Part shown: one piece after another, positions 44,007 to 53,883 of the stretch
How the letters are laid out: the number at the start of each line of letters is the position of its first letter
How positions within the stretch are numbered: the stretch's first letter is position 1
Source: an uncultured Lysobacteraceae bacterium
Lineage (GTDB): Bacteria > Pseudomonadota > Gammaproteobacteria > Xanthomonadales > Xanthomonadaceae
DNA length: 64,000 nucleotides
NCBI GenBank assembly: GCA_902825775.1
Contig: CADECF010000001.1
Location: 248,001-312,000, forward strand
Direction: 5' to 3'
Translations under genes and position numbers: made by a program
The notes under the pieces: generated by a model
The model's database searches: none
The model's input: the letters and a program-made list of their open reading frames with translations, nothing else
Told to the model about the DNA's origin: nothing

Positions 44007-47000
44007 TACGCGGCTTTCAACGTGGTCAGCAGCCCGCGCGCGGCGTGGAAACGGGTCGCCGCATCGGGAAGTTCCAATTTGATCCGCAACTTGTCCGGAC
44101 CGTCCATCTGGTAGGCCTTGGGCTGCCCCTGGATCAGCCGGATCACCGCCATCGGGTCGATATTGGGTTTGGATTCGAAATGCACGCGGCCGCCTTTCTC
44201 GCCCAGGTCGAGTTTGCGCAGGCCGAGCTGGGTGGCCTGCAGTTTGAGCTCGGCGATCGCGAACAGGTATTTCGCCGCATCCGGGAGGAGGCCGAAGCGA
44301 TCGATCATCTCCACCTGCAATTCGCGCAGCGACTCGGTGTCGCGCGCCGAGCTGATCCGCTTGTAGAGCGTGAGCCGCGCGTGCACATCGGGCAGGTAAT
44401 CGTCCGGGATCAGCGCCGGCACATGCAGTTCGACATCGGCTCCGTGGCGTTCGACGCCGTCGACGTCCGGCAGTTTGCCTTGCTTGATCGAACGCACCGC
44501 GCGTTCCAACAGTTCGGTGTATAGGCTGAAGCCGACTTCGGCCATCTGCCCGCTCTGGTCTTCGCCGAGCAGTTCGCCGGCGCCGCGGATTTCCAGGTCG
44601 TGGGTGGCCAAGGTGAAGCCTGCGCCGAGTTCGTCCATCGCCGCGATCGCATCCAGGCGCTTGCGCGCGTCTGAAGTGATCGAACGCTGGTCCGGAATCA
44701 CCAGATACGCATAAGCGCGGTGGTGCGAACGGCCGACGCGGCCGCGCAGCTGGTGCAACTGCGCCAGGCCGAATTTGTCGGCGCGGTTGATGACGATGGT
44801 GTTGGCGTTGGGGATATCGATGCCCGATTCGATGATGGTCGAACATAGCAGCACGTTGAAGCGCTGTTTGTGAAAATCCAGCATCACCTTTTCCAATTCC
44901 CGCTCCGGCATCTGGCCGTGGGCGATGCCGATGCGCGCTTCCGGCACCAGTTCCTGCAGTTCGCGCTGCATGCGGCCGATGCTTTCGACGTCGTTGTGCA
45001 GGAAGTACACCTGGCCGCCGCGCGCGAGCTCGCGCTGGAAGGCCTCGCGCAACTGCGCGTCGTCCCAGGGCACGACGAAGGTCTGCACCGCCAGGCGGTG
45101 CGCAGGCGGCGTGGCGATGATGGCCAGGTCGCGCAAACCCGCCATGGCCATGTTCAGCGTGCGCGGAATCGGCGTCGCGGTCAGCGTGAGCAGATGCACG
45201 TTGGCGCGCAGCGCTTTCAGCGCTTCTTTCTGGCGCACGCCGAAGCGCTGTTCTTCGTCGACGATCACCAGGCCCAGATCGTTGAATTTGACGTCCGGCT
45301 GCAGCAGCCGGTGGGTGCCGACGATCACGTCGATCTTGCCTTCGGCTAGTTTTTCGAGTTCCGCCTTGATTTCCTTGGCCGATTTGAAACGCGACAACAC
45401 CTCGACCCGGATCGGCCAATCGGCGAAGCGGTCGGCGAAGTTGCGGTAGTGCTGTTCGGCCAGCAGCGTGGTCGGCACCAGCACGGCGACCTGTTTGCCC
45501 GCCGCTGCGGCGACGAAAGCCGCGCGTACCGCGACCTCGGTTTTGCCGAAACCGACGTCGCCGCAGACCACGCGGTCCATCGGCTGCGAAGAAGACAGGT
45601 CGCGGATCACGGCTTCGATCGCGGCATGCTGGTCCGGCGTTTCCTCGAACGGGAAAGTCGCCGCGAACGGTTCGTACATCGAACGGTCCAACTGCAGCGC
45701 CAGGCCGGCGCGCGCCTGGCGTTTGGCCTGGATTTCCAGCAGTTCGGCGGCCACATCGCGTACTTTTTCCGCAGCTCGCTTCTTGGCCTTGGCCCAGGCT
45801 TCGCCGCCGAGCGAATGCAGCGGCGCGGTTTCGGCGGACGCGCCGGAATAACGGCTGACCAGGTGCAGTTGCGCGACCGGCACGTACAGCCGGTCGCCCT
45901 TGGCGTATTCGATGTCGAGATATTCGCCGGCCAGTCCGCCGGCTTCCAGCGTGACCAGGCCGCGGTAGCGGCCCACGCCGTGGTCCTCGTGCACGATCGG
46001 CGCGCCTTCGGACAGTTCGCCGAGGTCGCGGATGATCGCTTCGGGTTCGCGGCCGGCGCGCTTGCGCCGGCGCGGCTGCGCAGCGCGTTCGGGGAACAGC
46101 TGACGCTCGGTGAGGATGGCGATGCGCGGGTCGTCGAGGGCGAAGCCGTTGTCGAGCGGCGCTACTGCGATCGCGAAACGTGTAAGCCCCTCTCCCCCCG
46201 GGAGAGGGGTTGGGGTGAGGGTTCGGGGAGGCGTCGCAAGTTTGGACACTTGCGGTTTCTCCGAACCCTCATCCGGCGCTTCGCGCCGCCTTCTCCCGGT
46301 GGGAGAAGGAAGAGCAAAGGCCTGGAAATCGGGCAGCACCTCTGGCGATAAGCCAGCGGCCTGCAGTACTTCGAGCAATGCTTCGCGTCGTCCGGCCGTA
46401 TCCGCAGCGATCAGCACGCGCCCGGGATACGTCGTCAAAAATGTCTTGAGCGAATCCGCCGGCTCCGCATCGCGGATCGCGATCGGCATGTCGGGCGCAA
46501 GCTGGTCGCCCAACGGCAGCGACTGTTCGCGGCGCGCGTGCTCCGGGCCGCAGACTTCGACGCACTCGAAACGGTTCAGCCGTTCGCGCAGCGAATCGGG
46601 CGGTAAATACAGCTCGTCTGGCGCCAGCAGCGGGCGTTCGATGTCATGACGTCGCTGCTCGTAACGTTCGCCGGTCTGCCGCCAGAAATGTTCCGCGGCT
46701 TCGCTGCTGCCGTCGACGATCAACGGCAGCGTGCCCGCGCCGAGATAATCGAACAACGTCGCCGTCTTGTCGAAGAACAGCGGCAGGTAATACTCGATGC
46801 CGGCAGGCGCCAATCCGGCTTTCAGGTCCTGGTACAGCGCGCTGCGGCGCGTGTCGATGTCGAAGCGCTCGCGCAACGCCGCCATCGCGCGCTGCGCGCC
46901 CTCTTCGTCGAGCGGTATCTCGCGGCCGGGCAGCAATTGCACGGCGTCGGTGCGGTCCAGCGAGCGTTGCGATTCGGGATCGAAGGCGCGGATCGAATCG

Positions 47001-47599
47001 ATGGCATCGTCGAACAGCTCCACACGATAGGGTTCGTCGGCGCCCATCGGGTAGACGTCGAGCAAGCCGCCGCGCACGGCGAAATCGCCGGGATCGAGCA
47101 CCTGAGGCACGTTGCGGTAGCCGGCGGATTCCAGCCGCCGCTTCTCGCTGTCCAGGTCGAGTTTCTGGCCGACGCGCACGTCGAACGTATTGCCGACCAC
47201 ATAGCGCAGCGGCGGCAGGCGCTGCATCAGCGTTTGCACCGGCACCACCACGATGCCGCGCTTGAGCGTGGGCAGGCGGTGCAGCGCGGCCAGGCGCTGG
47301 GAGACGATGTCCGGATGCGGGCCGAACTGGTCGTAGGGCAGGGTTTCCCAATCCGGGAACGGAATCACCGGCAGCGTCGCGTTTTCGCCCAGCAGCGTGC
47401 GCAGGTCGGACTCGAGCTGGTGCGCGTTGTGGTTGTCGCGCGCGATCGCCAGCAGCGGGCCCTCATGCGCATCCGCGGCGCGCGCGACGGCCCAGGCCAG
47501 CGCGGATGCCGACGCAGGCGCACGCCACCAGGCGCGCTGCTGGCCGGCTTTGGGGAGAGGCGGAACGGGAAAAACGGCGTTTTTGATAGGGTCGCTCAT
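44006..47599 (-). CDS. mfd: Transcription-repair coupling factor Mfd, with repeat insert
   Basis: A 1197-residue Mfd, about 50 longer than E. coli (1148). It removes RNA polymerase stalled at lesions and recruits UvrA. The order is UvrB-homology N-terminus, RNA polymerase interaction domain ([14 protein letters not shown], about 525), translocase with [10 protein letters not shown] (about 680) and VDEEQRFGV (about 779), and TRCF C-terminus. Residues about 431-471 are a translated class E repeat, placed in the poorly conserved region before the interaction domain. The frame is intact. Confidence 0.96.
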   Translation of the reverse strand: MSDPIKNAVFPVPPLPKAGQQRAWWRAPASASALAWAVARAADAHEGPLLAIARDNHNAHQLESDLRTLLGENATLPVIPFPDWETLPYDQFGPHPDIVSQRLAALHRLPTLKRGIVVVPVQTLMQRLPPLRYVVGNTFDVRVGQKLDLDSEKRRLESAGYRNVPQVLDPGDFAVRGGLLDVYPMGADEPYRVELFDDAIDSIRAFDPESQRSLDRTDAVQLLPGREIPLDEEGAQRAMAALRERFDIDTRRSALYQDLKAGLAPAGIEYYLPLFFDKTATLFDYLGAGTLPLIVDGSSEAAEHFWRQTGERYEQRRHDIERPLLAPDELYLPPDSLRERLNRFECVEVCGPEHARREQSLPLGDQLAPDMPIAIRDAEPADSLKTFLTTYPGRVLIAADTAGRREALLEVLQAAGLSPEVLPDFQAFALPSPTGRRRREAPDEGSEKPQVSKLATPPRTLTPTPLPGGEGLTRFAIAVAPLDNGFALDDPRIAILTERQLFPERAAQPRRRKRAGREPEAIIRDLGELSEGAPIVHEDHGVGRYRGLVTLEAGGLAGEYLDIEYAKGDRLYVPVAQLHLVSRYSGASAETAPLHSLGGEAWAKAKKRAAEKVRDVAAELLEIQAKRQARAGLALQLDRSMYEPFAATFPFEETPDQHAAIEAVIRDLSSSQPMDRVVCGDVGFGKTEVAVRAAFVAAAAGKQVAVLVPTTLLAEQHYRNFADRFADWPIRVEVLSRFKSAKEIKAELEKLAEGKIDVIVGTHRLLQPDVKFNDLGLVIVDEEQRFGVRQKEALKALRANVHLLTLTATPIPRTLNMAMAGLRDLAIIATPPAHRLAVQTFVVPWDDAQLREAFQRELARGGQVYFLHNDVESIGRMQRELQELVPEARIGIAHGQMPERELEKVMLDFHKQRFNVLLCSTIIESGIDIPNANTIVINRADKFGLAQLHQLRGRVGRSHHRAYAYLVIPDQRSITSDARKRLDAIAAMDELGAGFTLATHDLEIRGAGELLGEDQSGQMAEVGFSLYTELLERAVRSIKQGKLPDVDGVERHGADVELHVPALIPDDYLPDVHARLTLYKRISSARDTESLRELQVEMIDRFGLLPDAAKYLFAIAELKLQATQLGLRKLDLGEKGGRVHFESKPNIDPMAVIRLIQGQPKAYQMDGPDKLRIKLELPDAATRFHAARGLLTTLKAA
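46187..46309. repeat. Class E repeat inside the mfd reading frame
   Basis: The 123-bp segment has a CCCCTCTCCCCCCGGGAGAGG hairpin at one end and TTCTCCCGGTGGGAGAA at the other, with GTGAGGGTTCGG and CCGAACCCTCATCC between. It matches the intergenic element at 12175-12296 and reads in frame as a Pro/Arg-rich stretch. Confidence 0.9.
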
Positions 47600-47713
47600 C
47601 GGTCGCGCAAAACAACGGCAGCGCCGGACGCGGTTTGCGCCCAGCGCGGGAGGCCCAAGTTTAGCGCGTGTTCGCCTGCCGGCCCGGCGTAAGCGGACCA
47701 GCAGGCCTGAAAC

Positions 47714-47986
47714 TCATTCCGAGGTGACCGGATCGATCACGGTGCGCACTTCGGAGACGCTATTGGCGGGAAAGCCGCCTTGGCGGGCGTGTTCGCGGAT
47801 CGTTTCCGCATCGGGAGCGATATACACGCAATAGATCTTGTCGCCGGTGACATAGCTGTGCAGCCACTGGATCCGCGGCCCCATGTCCTGCAGGACGCTG
47901 CAGGATTTCTGGGAAATCGCCTTGAGTTCGGTTGCCGACAATTTGCCGGCGCCGGGAATTTCGCGTTCGATGACGTATCTGGGCAT
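47714..47986 (-). CDS. DUF4242 protein
   Basis: A 90-residue protein of the DUF4242 (NIPSNAP-like ferredoxin fold) family: MPRYVIEREIPG at the start and QWLHSYVTGDKIYCVYIAPDAE in the middle. Some annotation pipelines label it nickel-binding. It is a stand-alone gene with unknown role. Confidence 0.8.
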   Translation of the reverse strand: MPRYVIEREIPGAGKLSATELKAISQKSCSVLQDMGPRIQWLHSYVTGDKIYCVYIAPDAETIREHARQGGFPANSVSEVRTVIDPVTSE

Positions 47987-48175
47987 GCTGTGAAAAACCT
48001 CGTGAAGATCGCGGCCGTGCCTGATGCACGCCCCCGCGGCGGAATGCCGTCGCCTTTGTCAGTAACGGTGCGGTCGCGCGCTAGCGGACACGCGACGTCG
48101 TTCCATCGCCCAAGGGCAGCGCGAAGCGAAATAGCGATAGTGGTGCGGCGCTTACTTTGGTAAGCGGACGCGCGT

Positions 48176-48712
48176 TCAGTGCAGATCGAGCACTACCCGC
48201 ACCAAACCGGGCGAATTCGCCGATTCGCGGTGGAATCCCAGCGATTGCGCCAGCTGCAGCATCGGATGGTTGTGTTCCAGCACGTCGCCGTACAGGCGTT
48301 CGAGTTTCTTGCCTTTGGACCAGCGCACCAGGCGCCGCATCAACTGCCGGCCCAGGCCCATGCCGTTGATGTAGTGGCTTACCAGGATCGCGAATTCAGC
48401 TTCGCGCGTGCCGGGCGCGATCGCAGCACGGGCCACGGCGCCCACCAGCGCCTCGCCGGGCGCCAGCGGCTCGGCTACGACCAGGGCGAATTCCGTGCGG
48501 GGGTCGGGATGGGTCAACTTCGTCGCCTGTTCCTCGCTGAGTTCCTTCATCGCGAACAGGAAACGCTGGCGGATCTCATCCGGCTGCAGCAAAGGAAAGG
48601 CGGCGCGCAGCGGGCCGGCATCGTCCGGCCGGATGGGGCGGATCAGCACTTCACGGCCGTTGGGCAGATGCAATTGCTCATGCCACGGCGGCAGGCGGTT
48701 GCGGGGGCTCAT
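48176..48712 (-). CDS. GNAT-family N-acetyltransferase
   Basis: A 178-residue acetyltransferase with VSHYINGMGLGRQLMRRLVRWS as the acetyl-CoA site. The sequence resembles the C-terminal GNAT domain of the protein acetyltransferase Pat/PatZ, here without the acyl-CoA synthetase part. Substrate unknown. The 189-bp gap before it (47987-48175) shows nothing. Confidence 0.85.
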   Translation of the reverse strand: MSPRNRLPPWHEQLHLPNGREVLIRPIRPDDAGPLRAAFPLLQPDEIRQRFLFAMKELSEEQATKLTHPDPRTEFALVVAEPLAPGEALVGAVARAAIAPGTREAEFAILVSHYINGMGLGRQLMRRLVRWSKGKKLERLYGDVLEHNHPMLQLAQSLGFHRESANSPGLVRVVLDLH

Positions 48713-48743
48713 TCCCGAATGCTGGCATGGTGAAAGTGAAGCT

Positions 48744-49103
48744 ATGCTCTACGGCATGAAGACCGCCGCCGTACGCCGCCTCGTTTCCGCCTGGCCGGGC
48801 GTCGCGGAAGAGGTCAAATGGACCAAAATCCTCGTGTTTTCGGTGGCCGGCAAGATGTTCTGCGCCATGCACGACGGCGCCGACGCGCGGGATCTGGCCT
48901 TCAAGGTGGAAACAGCGCGGTTTCTGGAGTTCACCGACTGCCCGGGCATCGTCCCGGCACCGTTCCTGGCCCGCTGGCACTGGATCAGCCTGACCGATGC
49001 GCAGGCCCTGCCGGACGCCGAAATCAAGGCCCTGATCCGCCGCAGCTACGAATTGGTGCGCGGCAAGTTGAGCCGCAAACTGCAGCGTGAACTCGCCGAC
49101 TAG
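48744..49103 (+). CDS. MmcQ/YjbR-family protein
   Basis: A 119-residue protein. WPGVAEEVKW, FSVAGKMFCAM and HWISLTD are typical of the MmcQ/YjbR DNA-binding-like fold. Function unknown. ATG 48744 is chosen; ATG 48756 is possible. It is divergent from the GNAT gene. Confidence 0.85.
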   Translation: MLYGMKTAAVRRLVSAWPGVAEEVKWTKILVFSVAGKMFCAMHDGADARDLAFKVETARFLEFTDCPGIVPAPFLARWHWISLTDAQALPDAEIKALIRRSYELVRGKLSRKLQRELAD

Positions 49104-49166
49104 CGGCGAGGCGGGGCGCAACGGACGCTTTGCTAGACTTCCGCCCTCCCAGCAAGAGTTTCTCCC

Positions 49167-50081
49167 ATGGCCGGCAGCGGCGATTCCACCCGCGCGATCC
49201 TGTTCGCGCTAGGCGCCAATTTCGCCATCGCCTGCGCCAAGGGCGTGGCGGCCTTCTTCACCGGCTCCAGCGCGATGCTGGCCGAAACCGTGCACTCGCT
49301 GGCCGATTGCGGCAATCAGCTGCTGTTGCTGCTGGGCATGCGCCAGGCCAAACGGCCGCCGTCGCCGGATTACCCGCTGGGCTACGGCAAGGCGATCTAT
49401 TTCTGGTCGTTCCTGGTGGCGGTGATGCTGTTCACCGTCGGCGGCATGTTCTCGTTGTACGAGGGCATCCACAAACTGCAACAACCCGAAGAATTGAGGC
49501 AGTGGTGGTGGGCGGCCGGCGTGCTGGTGTTCGGCATCGCAGCCGAGTCGGTGTCGATGCGCGCCTGCCTGGTCGAAGTCAACAAGGCTCGCGGCGATCG
49601 CAGCCTGTGGCAGTGGTTCCGCGAGAGCCGCCAGGCGGAGTTGGTGGTGATCTTCGGCGAGGACTTGGCCGCATTGCTGGGCCTGGTGTTCGCATTGGCC
49701 GCGGTGATGACGGCCGTCGTTACCGGCAATCCGGTGTGGGATGCGGTGGGCACGATCGCCATCGGCGTGCTGCTGATCGTGGTCGCGGTGTTCGTGGCGG
49801 TCGAGGTCAAAGCGATGCTGATCGGCCAGAGCGTGGATCCGGCACGGCAGGCGCAGATGCGCAAATTCTTGGAGGATCGGCCGGAAGTGGGCCACGTCAT
49901 CAGTCTGATCACGCTGCAACTGGGCAACGAGGCCATGGTGTCGGTGCAGGCCGAGATGAACGAGGAGCAGAGCGTCCGCGCCTTGGCCGAGCAGATCAAC
50001 GTAGTGGAGCGCGCCTTCAAGGCGGAATTTCCGGAAGTGCGCTGGAGCTTCTTCGAGCCCGACGTCAAAGCCGGCATTTGA
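49167..50081 (+). CDS. Cation diffusion facilitator transporter
   Basis: A 304-residue CDF-family exporter with about six membrane helices and a cytoplasmic C-terminal domain. The first half of the metal site is H43-x3-D47 (TVHSLADCGN), the second is FGEDLAALLG with Glu-Asp in place of the HxxxD of zinc transporters. Such variants often move Fe, Co or Mn, so zinc specificity should not be assumed. Confidence 0.87.
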   Translation: MAGSGDSTRAILFALGANFAIACAKGVAAFFTGSSAMLAETVHSLADCGNQLLLLLGMRQAKRPPSPDYPLGYGKAIYFWSFLVAVMLFTVGGMFSLYEGIHKLQQPEELRQWWWAAGVLVFGIAAESVSMRACLVEVNKARGDRSLWQWFRESRQAELVVIFGEDLAALLGLVFALAAVMTAVVTGNPVWDAVGTIAIGVLLIVVAVFVAVEVKAMLIGQSVDPARQAQMRKFLEDRPEVGHVISLITLQLGNEAMVSVQAEMNEEQSVRALAEQINVVERAFKAEFPEVRWSFFEPDVKAGI

Positions 50082-50660
50082 TTTGTAGAGCGGGGCTTGC
50101 TCCGCTGCTCTTTGCTACGCTCGGGGTTCCGTCCGCTCAAAACGCGGCCGGTCCCGTGTTTTGGCCCTTGCTCGTCCCTCGGAATTCCACTCGTTCCGAC
50201 GCAACCGACCCGGACGCCTCTTTGAGCGAAAAATCCGCAAAAGCCACGTCACCGCAGACGCTGCGAATCAAAATCTAATACCTGCGTAAGAAGGTCAACC
50301 ACGACGAAAACCAGGGCCCCTCGAACCTCTCAGACGCAACGAATCACATAAGCTTCGGGCCCTTTCTTTGGTTACTTTCTTTGGGCCAACAAAGAAAGTG
50401 ACCCGCGCGCAGCGCGGAAGCTTTTTTCCATGGCGCGAGTCGCACGTCGTTCACCGGCCACGTCGACCTGGATCCTGGCATGCGCCGGGATGACGGCTTA
50501 AGGGCAAGAGCAGCGGAGCAAGCCCCGCTCTACAAAGCCGGAGCGAAGTCGCTGGGTCCCCGCCTTCGCGGGGATGGCGGCTTCAAAGCAAGCGCAACAT
50601 GGGTCCCAGCTTTCGCTGGGATGACGGTTTAAGGGCATCAACAGCGGAGCAAGCCCCGCT
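50082..50660. repeat. 579-bp intergenic block with class B, C and inverted F repeats
   Basis: Class B copies lie at about 50088-50115, 50508-50535 and 50640-50670. Class C copies lie at about 50475-50500, 50540-50580 and 50600-50632. An inverted class F fragment lies at about 50352-50460. The stretch 50120-50340 shows no gene or repeat that I recognise. Confidence 0.7.
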
Positions 50661-51518
50661 CTACAAAGCGGTGCGAAGCCATTCCAACTGCGCCGACCCG
50701 CCGCCGTCGTCGAGCACTTTGTGCAGCACGCCCAGCGCCGATTCGAGCGCCGCATCCAGTTTCCACGGCGCATTGAGCAGCAGCAGACCGCTGCCGTTCA
50801 TTCGCAACGGTGAATCGTCCGCGCGCACCAATAGTTCGGCCACCAACGCGGATTTCGCCGGCAGGTTCGTCGCTTTCCGGTAGAAAGGCTGCAGATGGCG
50901 GCGCAGCTTGATCGGATACCACAGCGCGAACACGCCCTCCGGCCAACGCTGCAGACCTTCGCGCAGCGCGGCGACGGCGGCGTCGAATTCGTTGAGCTGC
51001 GCCTCGTAAGGCGGATCGATCAGCACCAGGCCGCGGCCGATTTTCTGCGCGCCGCTTTTCGGCGGCAGGAAGGCTTTCATGGCCGCGTAGCCGTCGCTTT
51101 CGTGCGCGGCGACGCGGGCGTCGCCGGCGAAATTGGATTTCAACGCGGCCGCTTCGATCGGCTGCAGTTCGCAGCAGACGATGCGGTCCTGTTCCCGCAG
51201 CGCATGGGCGAGCAGCCACGGCGATCCGGGATAGGCATCGGGGCCGTGCGCGCTGCGGCAGGCCTTGATCGCCTTCAGATAGCGCGCGACGGCGGGGTCG
51301 CGCGCCTGCGCCGCGAGCAGGCGGCCGATACCTTGTTCGGCCTCGCCGGTGCGCTGCGCGGAACCGGACTTGAGCCGGTACAGGCCGCGTCCGGCGTGCG
51401 TATCGAGCGCGAACACCGGCGCCGGTTTGGCGGTCAAGGCATCGCAAATCGCCAGCAAGGCGACGTGCTTGAGCACGTCGGCATGGTTGCCGGCGTGGAA
51501 GGCGTGGCGATAGTTCAT
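50661..51518 (-). CDS. rlmJ: 23S rRNA (adenine2030-N6)-methyltransferase RlmJ
   Basis: A 285-residue methyltransferase. NYRHAFHAGNHADVLKHV at the N-terminus and catalytic DPPY (168-171) in LIDPPYEAQ are RlmJ signatures. It methylates A2030 of 23S rRNA. The last codons and TAG stop fall in the border of a class B repeat. It is divergent from creB. Confidence 0.95.
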   Translation of the reverse strand: MNYRHAFHAGNHADVLKHVALLAICDALTAKPAPVFALDTHAGRGLYRLKSGSAQRTGEAEQGIGRLLAAQARDPAVARYLKAIKACRSAHGPDAYPGSPWLLAHALREQDRIVCCELQPIEAAALKSNFAGDARVAAHESDGYAAMKAFLPPKSGAQKIGRGLVLIDPPYEAQLNEFDAAVAALREGLQRWPEGVFALWYPIKLRRHLQPFYRKATNLPAKSALVAELLVRADDSPLRMNGSGLLLLNAPWKLDAALESALGVLHKVLDDGGGSAQLEWLRTAL

Positions 51519-51549
51519 GCCGGCAGCATACAGCCGCTATGCTGCCGGC

Positions 51550-52236
51550 ATGGCCCAAGCCCCTTCCCCGACGATCCTCCTGGCCGAAGACGAAACCGCC
51601 ATCGCCGATGCGGTGGTGTATGCGCTGCGCAGCGAAGGTTTCGCGGTGGAGCACTGCCTGCTGGGCGGCGACGTGCTGCCGCGCGTGCGTGCCGGTGGCG
51701 TCGACCTGCTGCTGCTCGACGTGGGCCTGCCCGACATCAGCGGCTTCGACGTATGCCGCCGGTTGCGCGATTTCAGCGATATGCCGGTTATTTTCCTCAC
51801 CGCCCGCAACGACGAGATCGACCGCGTGCTCGGCCTGGAACTCGGCGCCGACGACTACGTCGCCAAACCTTTTTCGCCGCGCGAGCTCGCCGCGCGGGTC
51901 CGCGCCAGGTTGCGCCGGCATACGGCGTCCGATGCGGGTTGGCGCAAGCACGGCGCCTTCGAAATCGACGGCGAAGGCCATCGCATCCGCTATGCCGGAC
52001 GCGCGCTCGAACTGACTCGCTACGAGTACGCGCTGCTGGCCGAACTGCTGCGCCGGCCGGGCGCGATCCTGAGCCGCGCGCAATTGCTCGACCGCGCCTG
52101 GGACGGCGACAGCGACAGCGCCGACCGCACCGTCGACACCCACGTCAAGACGTTGCGCGCCAAGCTGCGCGAAGCCGGCGCCGAGCCCGACCCGATCCGC
52201 ACCCATCGCGGCGTCGGCTATTCGATCGAGTGTTGA
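51550..52236 (+). CDS. creB: Response regulator CreB
   Basis: A 228-residue OmpR-family regulator. The receiver Asp lies in LLLLDVGLPDISGF (about 53); the winged helix ends DRTVDTHVKTLRAKLREAG and HRGVGYSIE. With CreC and CreD downstream, the identity is clear. CreB binds TTCAC-N6-TTCAC tags, and one lies before creD. Confidence 0.93.
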   Translation: MAQAPSPTILLAEDETAIADAVVYALRSEGFAVEHCLLGGDVLPRVRAGGVDLLLLDVGLPDISGFDVCRRLRDFSDMPVIFLTARNDEIDRVLGLELGADDYVAKPFSPRELAARVRARLRRHTASDAGWRKHGAFEIDGEGHRIRYAGRALELTRYEYALLAELLRRPGAILSRAQLLDRAWDGDSDSADRTVDTHVKTLRAKLREAGAEPDPIRTHRGVGYSIEC

Positions 52237-52237
52237 G

Positions 52238-53668
52238 ATGAGGCTGGGGCTGCGGCTGTTCCTGGGTTTCTTCCTGATCGTCGGCGTGGCCGCGTTCTTC
52301 GTGATGCGCGTTTTCGTCGACGAGGTGAAGCCGGGCGTGCGCCAGGCGATGGAAGCCAATCTCGCCGACACCGCCAATGTGCTCGCGGCGCTGGCCACGG
52401 AGGACATGAAGAACGGGCGCATCGCCGATGGCGCGTTCGCGCGCGACATCGCCGCGGCGGGACGCAGGCGATTGGATGCCGATATCTGGGGCACGCGCAA
52501 GGAGCGGCTGGAAGGCCGCATCCTGATCGCCGATGCGCGCGGCACGGTCGTCTACGATTCGCGCAATGAGGCGGTGGGGCAGGATTATTCGCGCTGGAAC
52601 GACGTCTATCGCACTTTGCGCGGCGAATACGGGGCGCGTTCCAGCGGCGAGACGCCGGGCGATCGCAAGAACACGGTGATGCACGTGGCGGCGCCGATCA
52701 TGGACGGCGACAAGATCATCGGCGTGCTGACCGTGGCCAAGGCGAACCGGACGATGGAGCCGGTGATCGAGCGCAGCCAACGCAACATCCTGCGCAAGGG
52801 CGGATGGCTGCTGGGGCTATCGGCGCTGATCGGTCTCGTGATGACCTGGTGGCTGGTGCGCGGCATCGGCCGTTTGAACCGGTACGCGCAAGCGGTGAGC
52901 AGCGGCGAGCGCGTGCCGCCGCCGCCGCCGCGCCGGGACGAGATCGGCGACCTGGGCAGGGCCTTGGAAACGATGCGGCGCGAACTGGAAGGCAAGCAAT
53001 ACGTCGAACAATACGTGCAGACCCTGACTCACGAGATGAAGAGTCCGCTAGCGGCCATTCGCGGCGCGGCGGAACTGCTGCAGGAGCCCTTGCCGGAGGA
53101 CGAACGCGCGCGCTTCGCCGCGCACGTGCAGGGCCAGAGCGAACGGCTGAACGAGATGATCGAAAAGCTGCTCGCGCTGGCCGCGGTGGAGCATCGCCGC
53201 GAGCTGCGCCAGAGCGAGCGCATCGATGCGGCCGATCTCGTCGCCGAAACCGTCGAGGAACTGCGCCCGCGCTTGTTGCAGGCCGGCATCGAAGTCGCCG
53301 AAACCGCGTCGCAAAAGCCGCTGGTGGTCGAAGGCGATCGCTTCCTGCTGCGGCAGGCATTGCGGAATCTTCTCGACAATGCGATCGACTTCTCCCCGTC
53401 GGGTTCGCGCATCGACGTGGCGTGCGCGCTCGAAGGTGCGGAAGCGGCGATCCGGGTCGGCGACCGCGGACCCGGCGTGCCGGAGTTCGCCCGCGAACGG
53501 ATCTTCGAGCGCTTTTACTCGCTGCCGCGCCCACAAGGCGGCCGCAGCACGGGGCTGGGCCTCACGTTCGTGCGCGAAGTGGCCGGGCTCCACGCCGGTG
53601 CCGTTCGCCTGTCGCCGCGCGAAGGCGGCGGCACCTGGGCGGAGCTGCGGTTGCCTGCCTCTCTCTAA
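52238..53668 (+). CDS. creC: Sensor histidine kinase CreC
   Basis: A 476-residue inner-membrane kinase. There are two membrane helices (about 5-25 and 186-206) with a periplasmic Cache-like region between, then HAMP, HisKA with H265 (TLTHEMKSPL), and HATPase_c (LRNLLDNAIDFSP; GDRGPGV; TGLGLTFVREV). It starts one base after the creB stop. In related bacteria CreC responds to fermentation and cell-wall or beta-lactam stress. Confidence 0.93.
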   Translation: MRLGLRLFLGFFLIVGVAAFFVMRVFVDEVKPGVRQAMEANLADTANVLAALATEDMKNGRIADGAFARDIAAAGRRRLDADIWGTRKERLEGRILIADARGTVVYDSRNEAVGQDYSRWNDVYRTLRGEYGARSSGETPGDRKNTVMHVAAPIMDGDKIIGVLTVAKANRTMEPVIERSQRNILRKGGWLLGLSALIGLVMTWWLVRGIGRLNRYAQAVSSGERVPPPPPRRDEIGDLGRALETMRRELEGKQYVEQYVQTLTHEMKSPLAAIRGAAELLQEPLPEDERARFAAHVQGQSERLNEMIEKLLALAAVEHRRELRQSERIDAADLVAETVEELRPRLLQAGIEVAETASQKPLVVEGDRFLLRQALRNLLDNAIDFSPSGSRIDVACALEGAEAAIRVGDRGPGVPEFARERIFERFYSLPRPQGGRSTGLGLTFVREVAGLHAGAVRLSPREGGGTWAELRLPASL

Positions 53669-53679
53669 AGAGCTTTCTT

Positions 53680-53795
53680 CTTGTGGAAGCGGCTTAGGCC
53701 GCGAGCCCTTGATCTTGTGGAAGGGGCTTCAGCCCCGACAGGCTTTTGCTTCACGACAGCGAAGATCAAAGCTCGCGGCTGAAGCCCCCCCCACA
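53680..53795. repeat. Class A repeats between creC and creD
   Basis: Imperfect class A units (GGAAGCGGCTTAGGCCGCGA; GCTCGCGGCTGAAGCC) separate creC from creD. They may act as a partial transcript end, leaving creD to its own promoter. Confidence 0.7.
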
Positions 53796-53802
53796 GGAAA
53801 AC

Positions 53803-53818
53803 TTCACACTGGCTTCAA
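53803..53818 (+). promoter_or_regulatory. cre tag upstream of creD
   Basis: TTCAC-ACTGGC-TTCAA matches the CreB/BlrA recognition site TTCAC-N6-TTCAC at nine of ten fixed positions. It lies 65 bases before the creD ATG, in a usual place for activation. Confidence 0.75.
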
Positions 53819-53883
53819 ACTCGCCCCGTCGTGGCCTCATGCCGTCCCGGCACGCTGGCGCCGTCCAATGTCGAGGCTGCGCC

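Noticed and set aside
44006..47599. mfd as a pseudogene or misassembly because of the repeat insert
   Set aside because: The insert is an exact multiple of three, has no stop and lies in a tolerant region. Misassembly cannot be excluded from sequence alone but is not needed.
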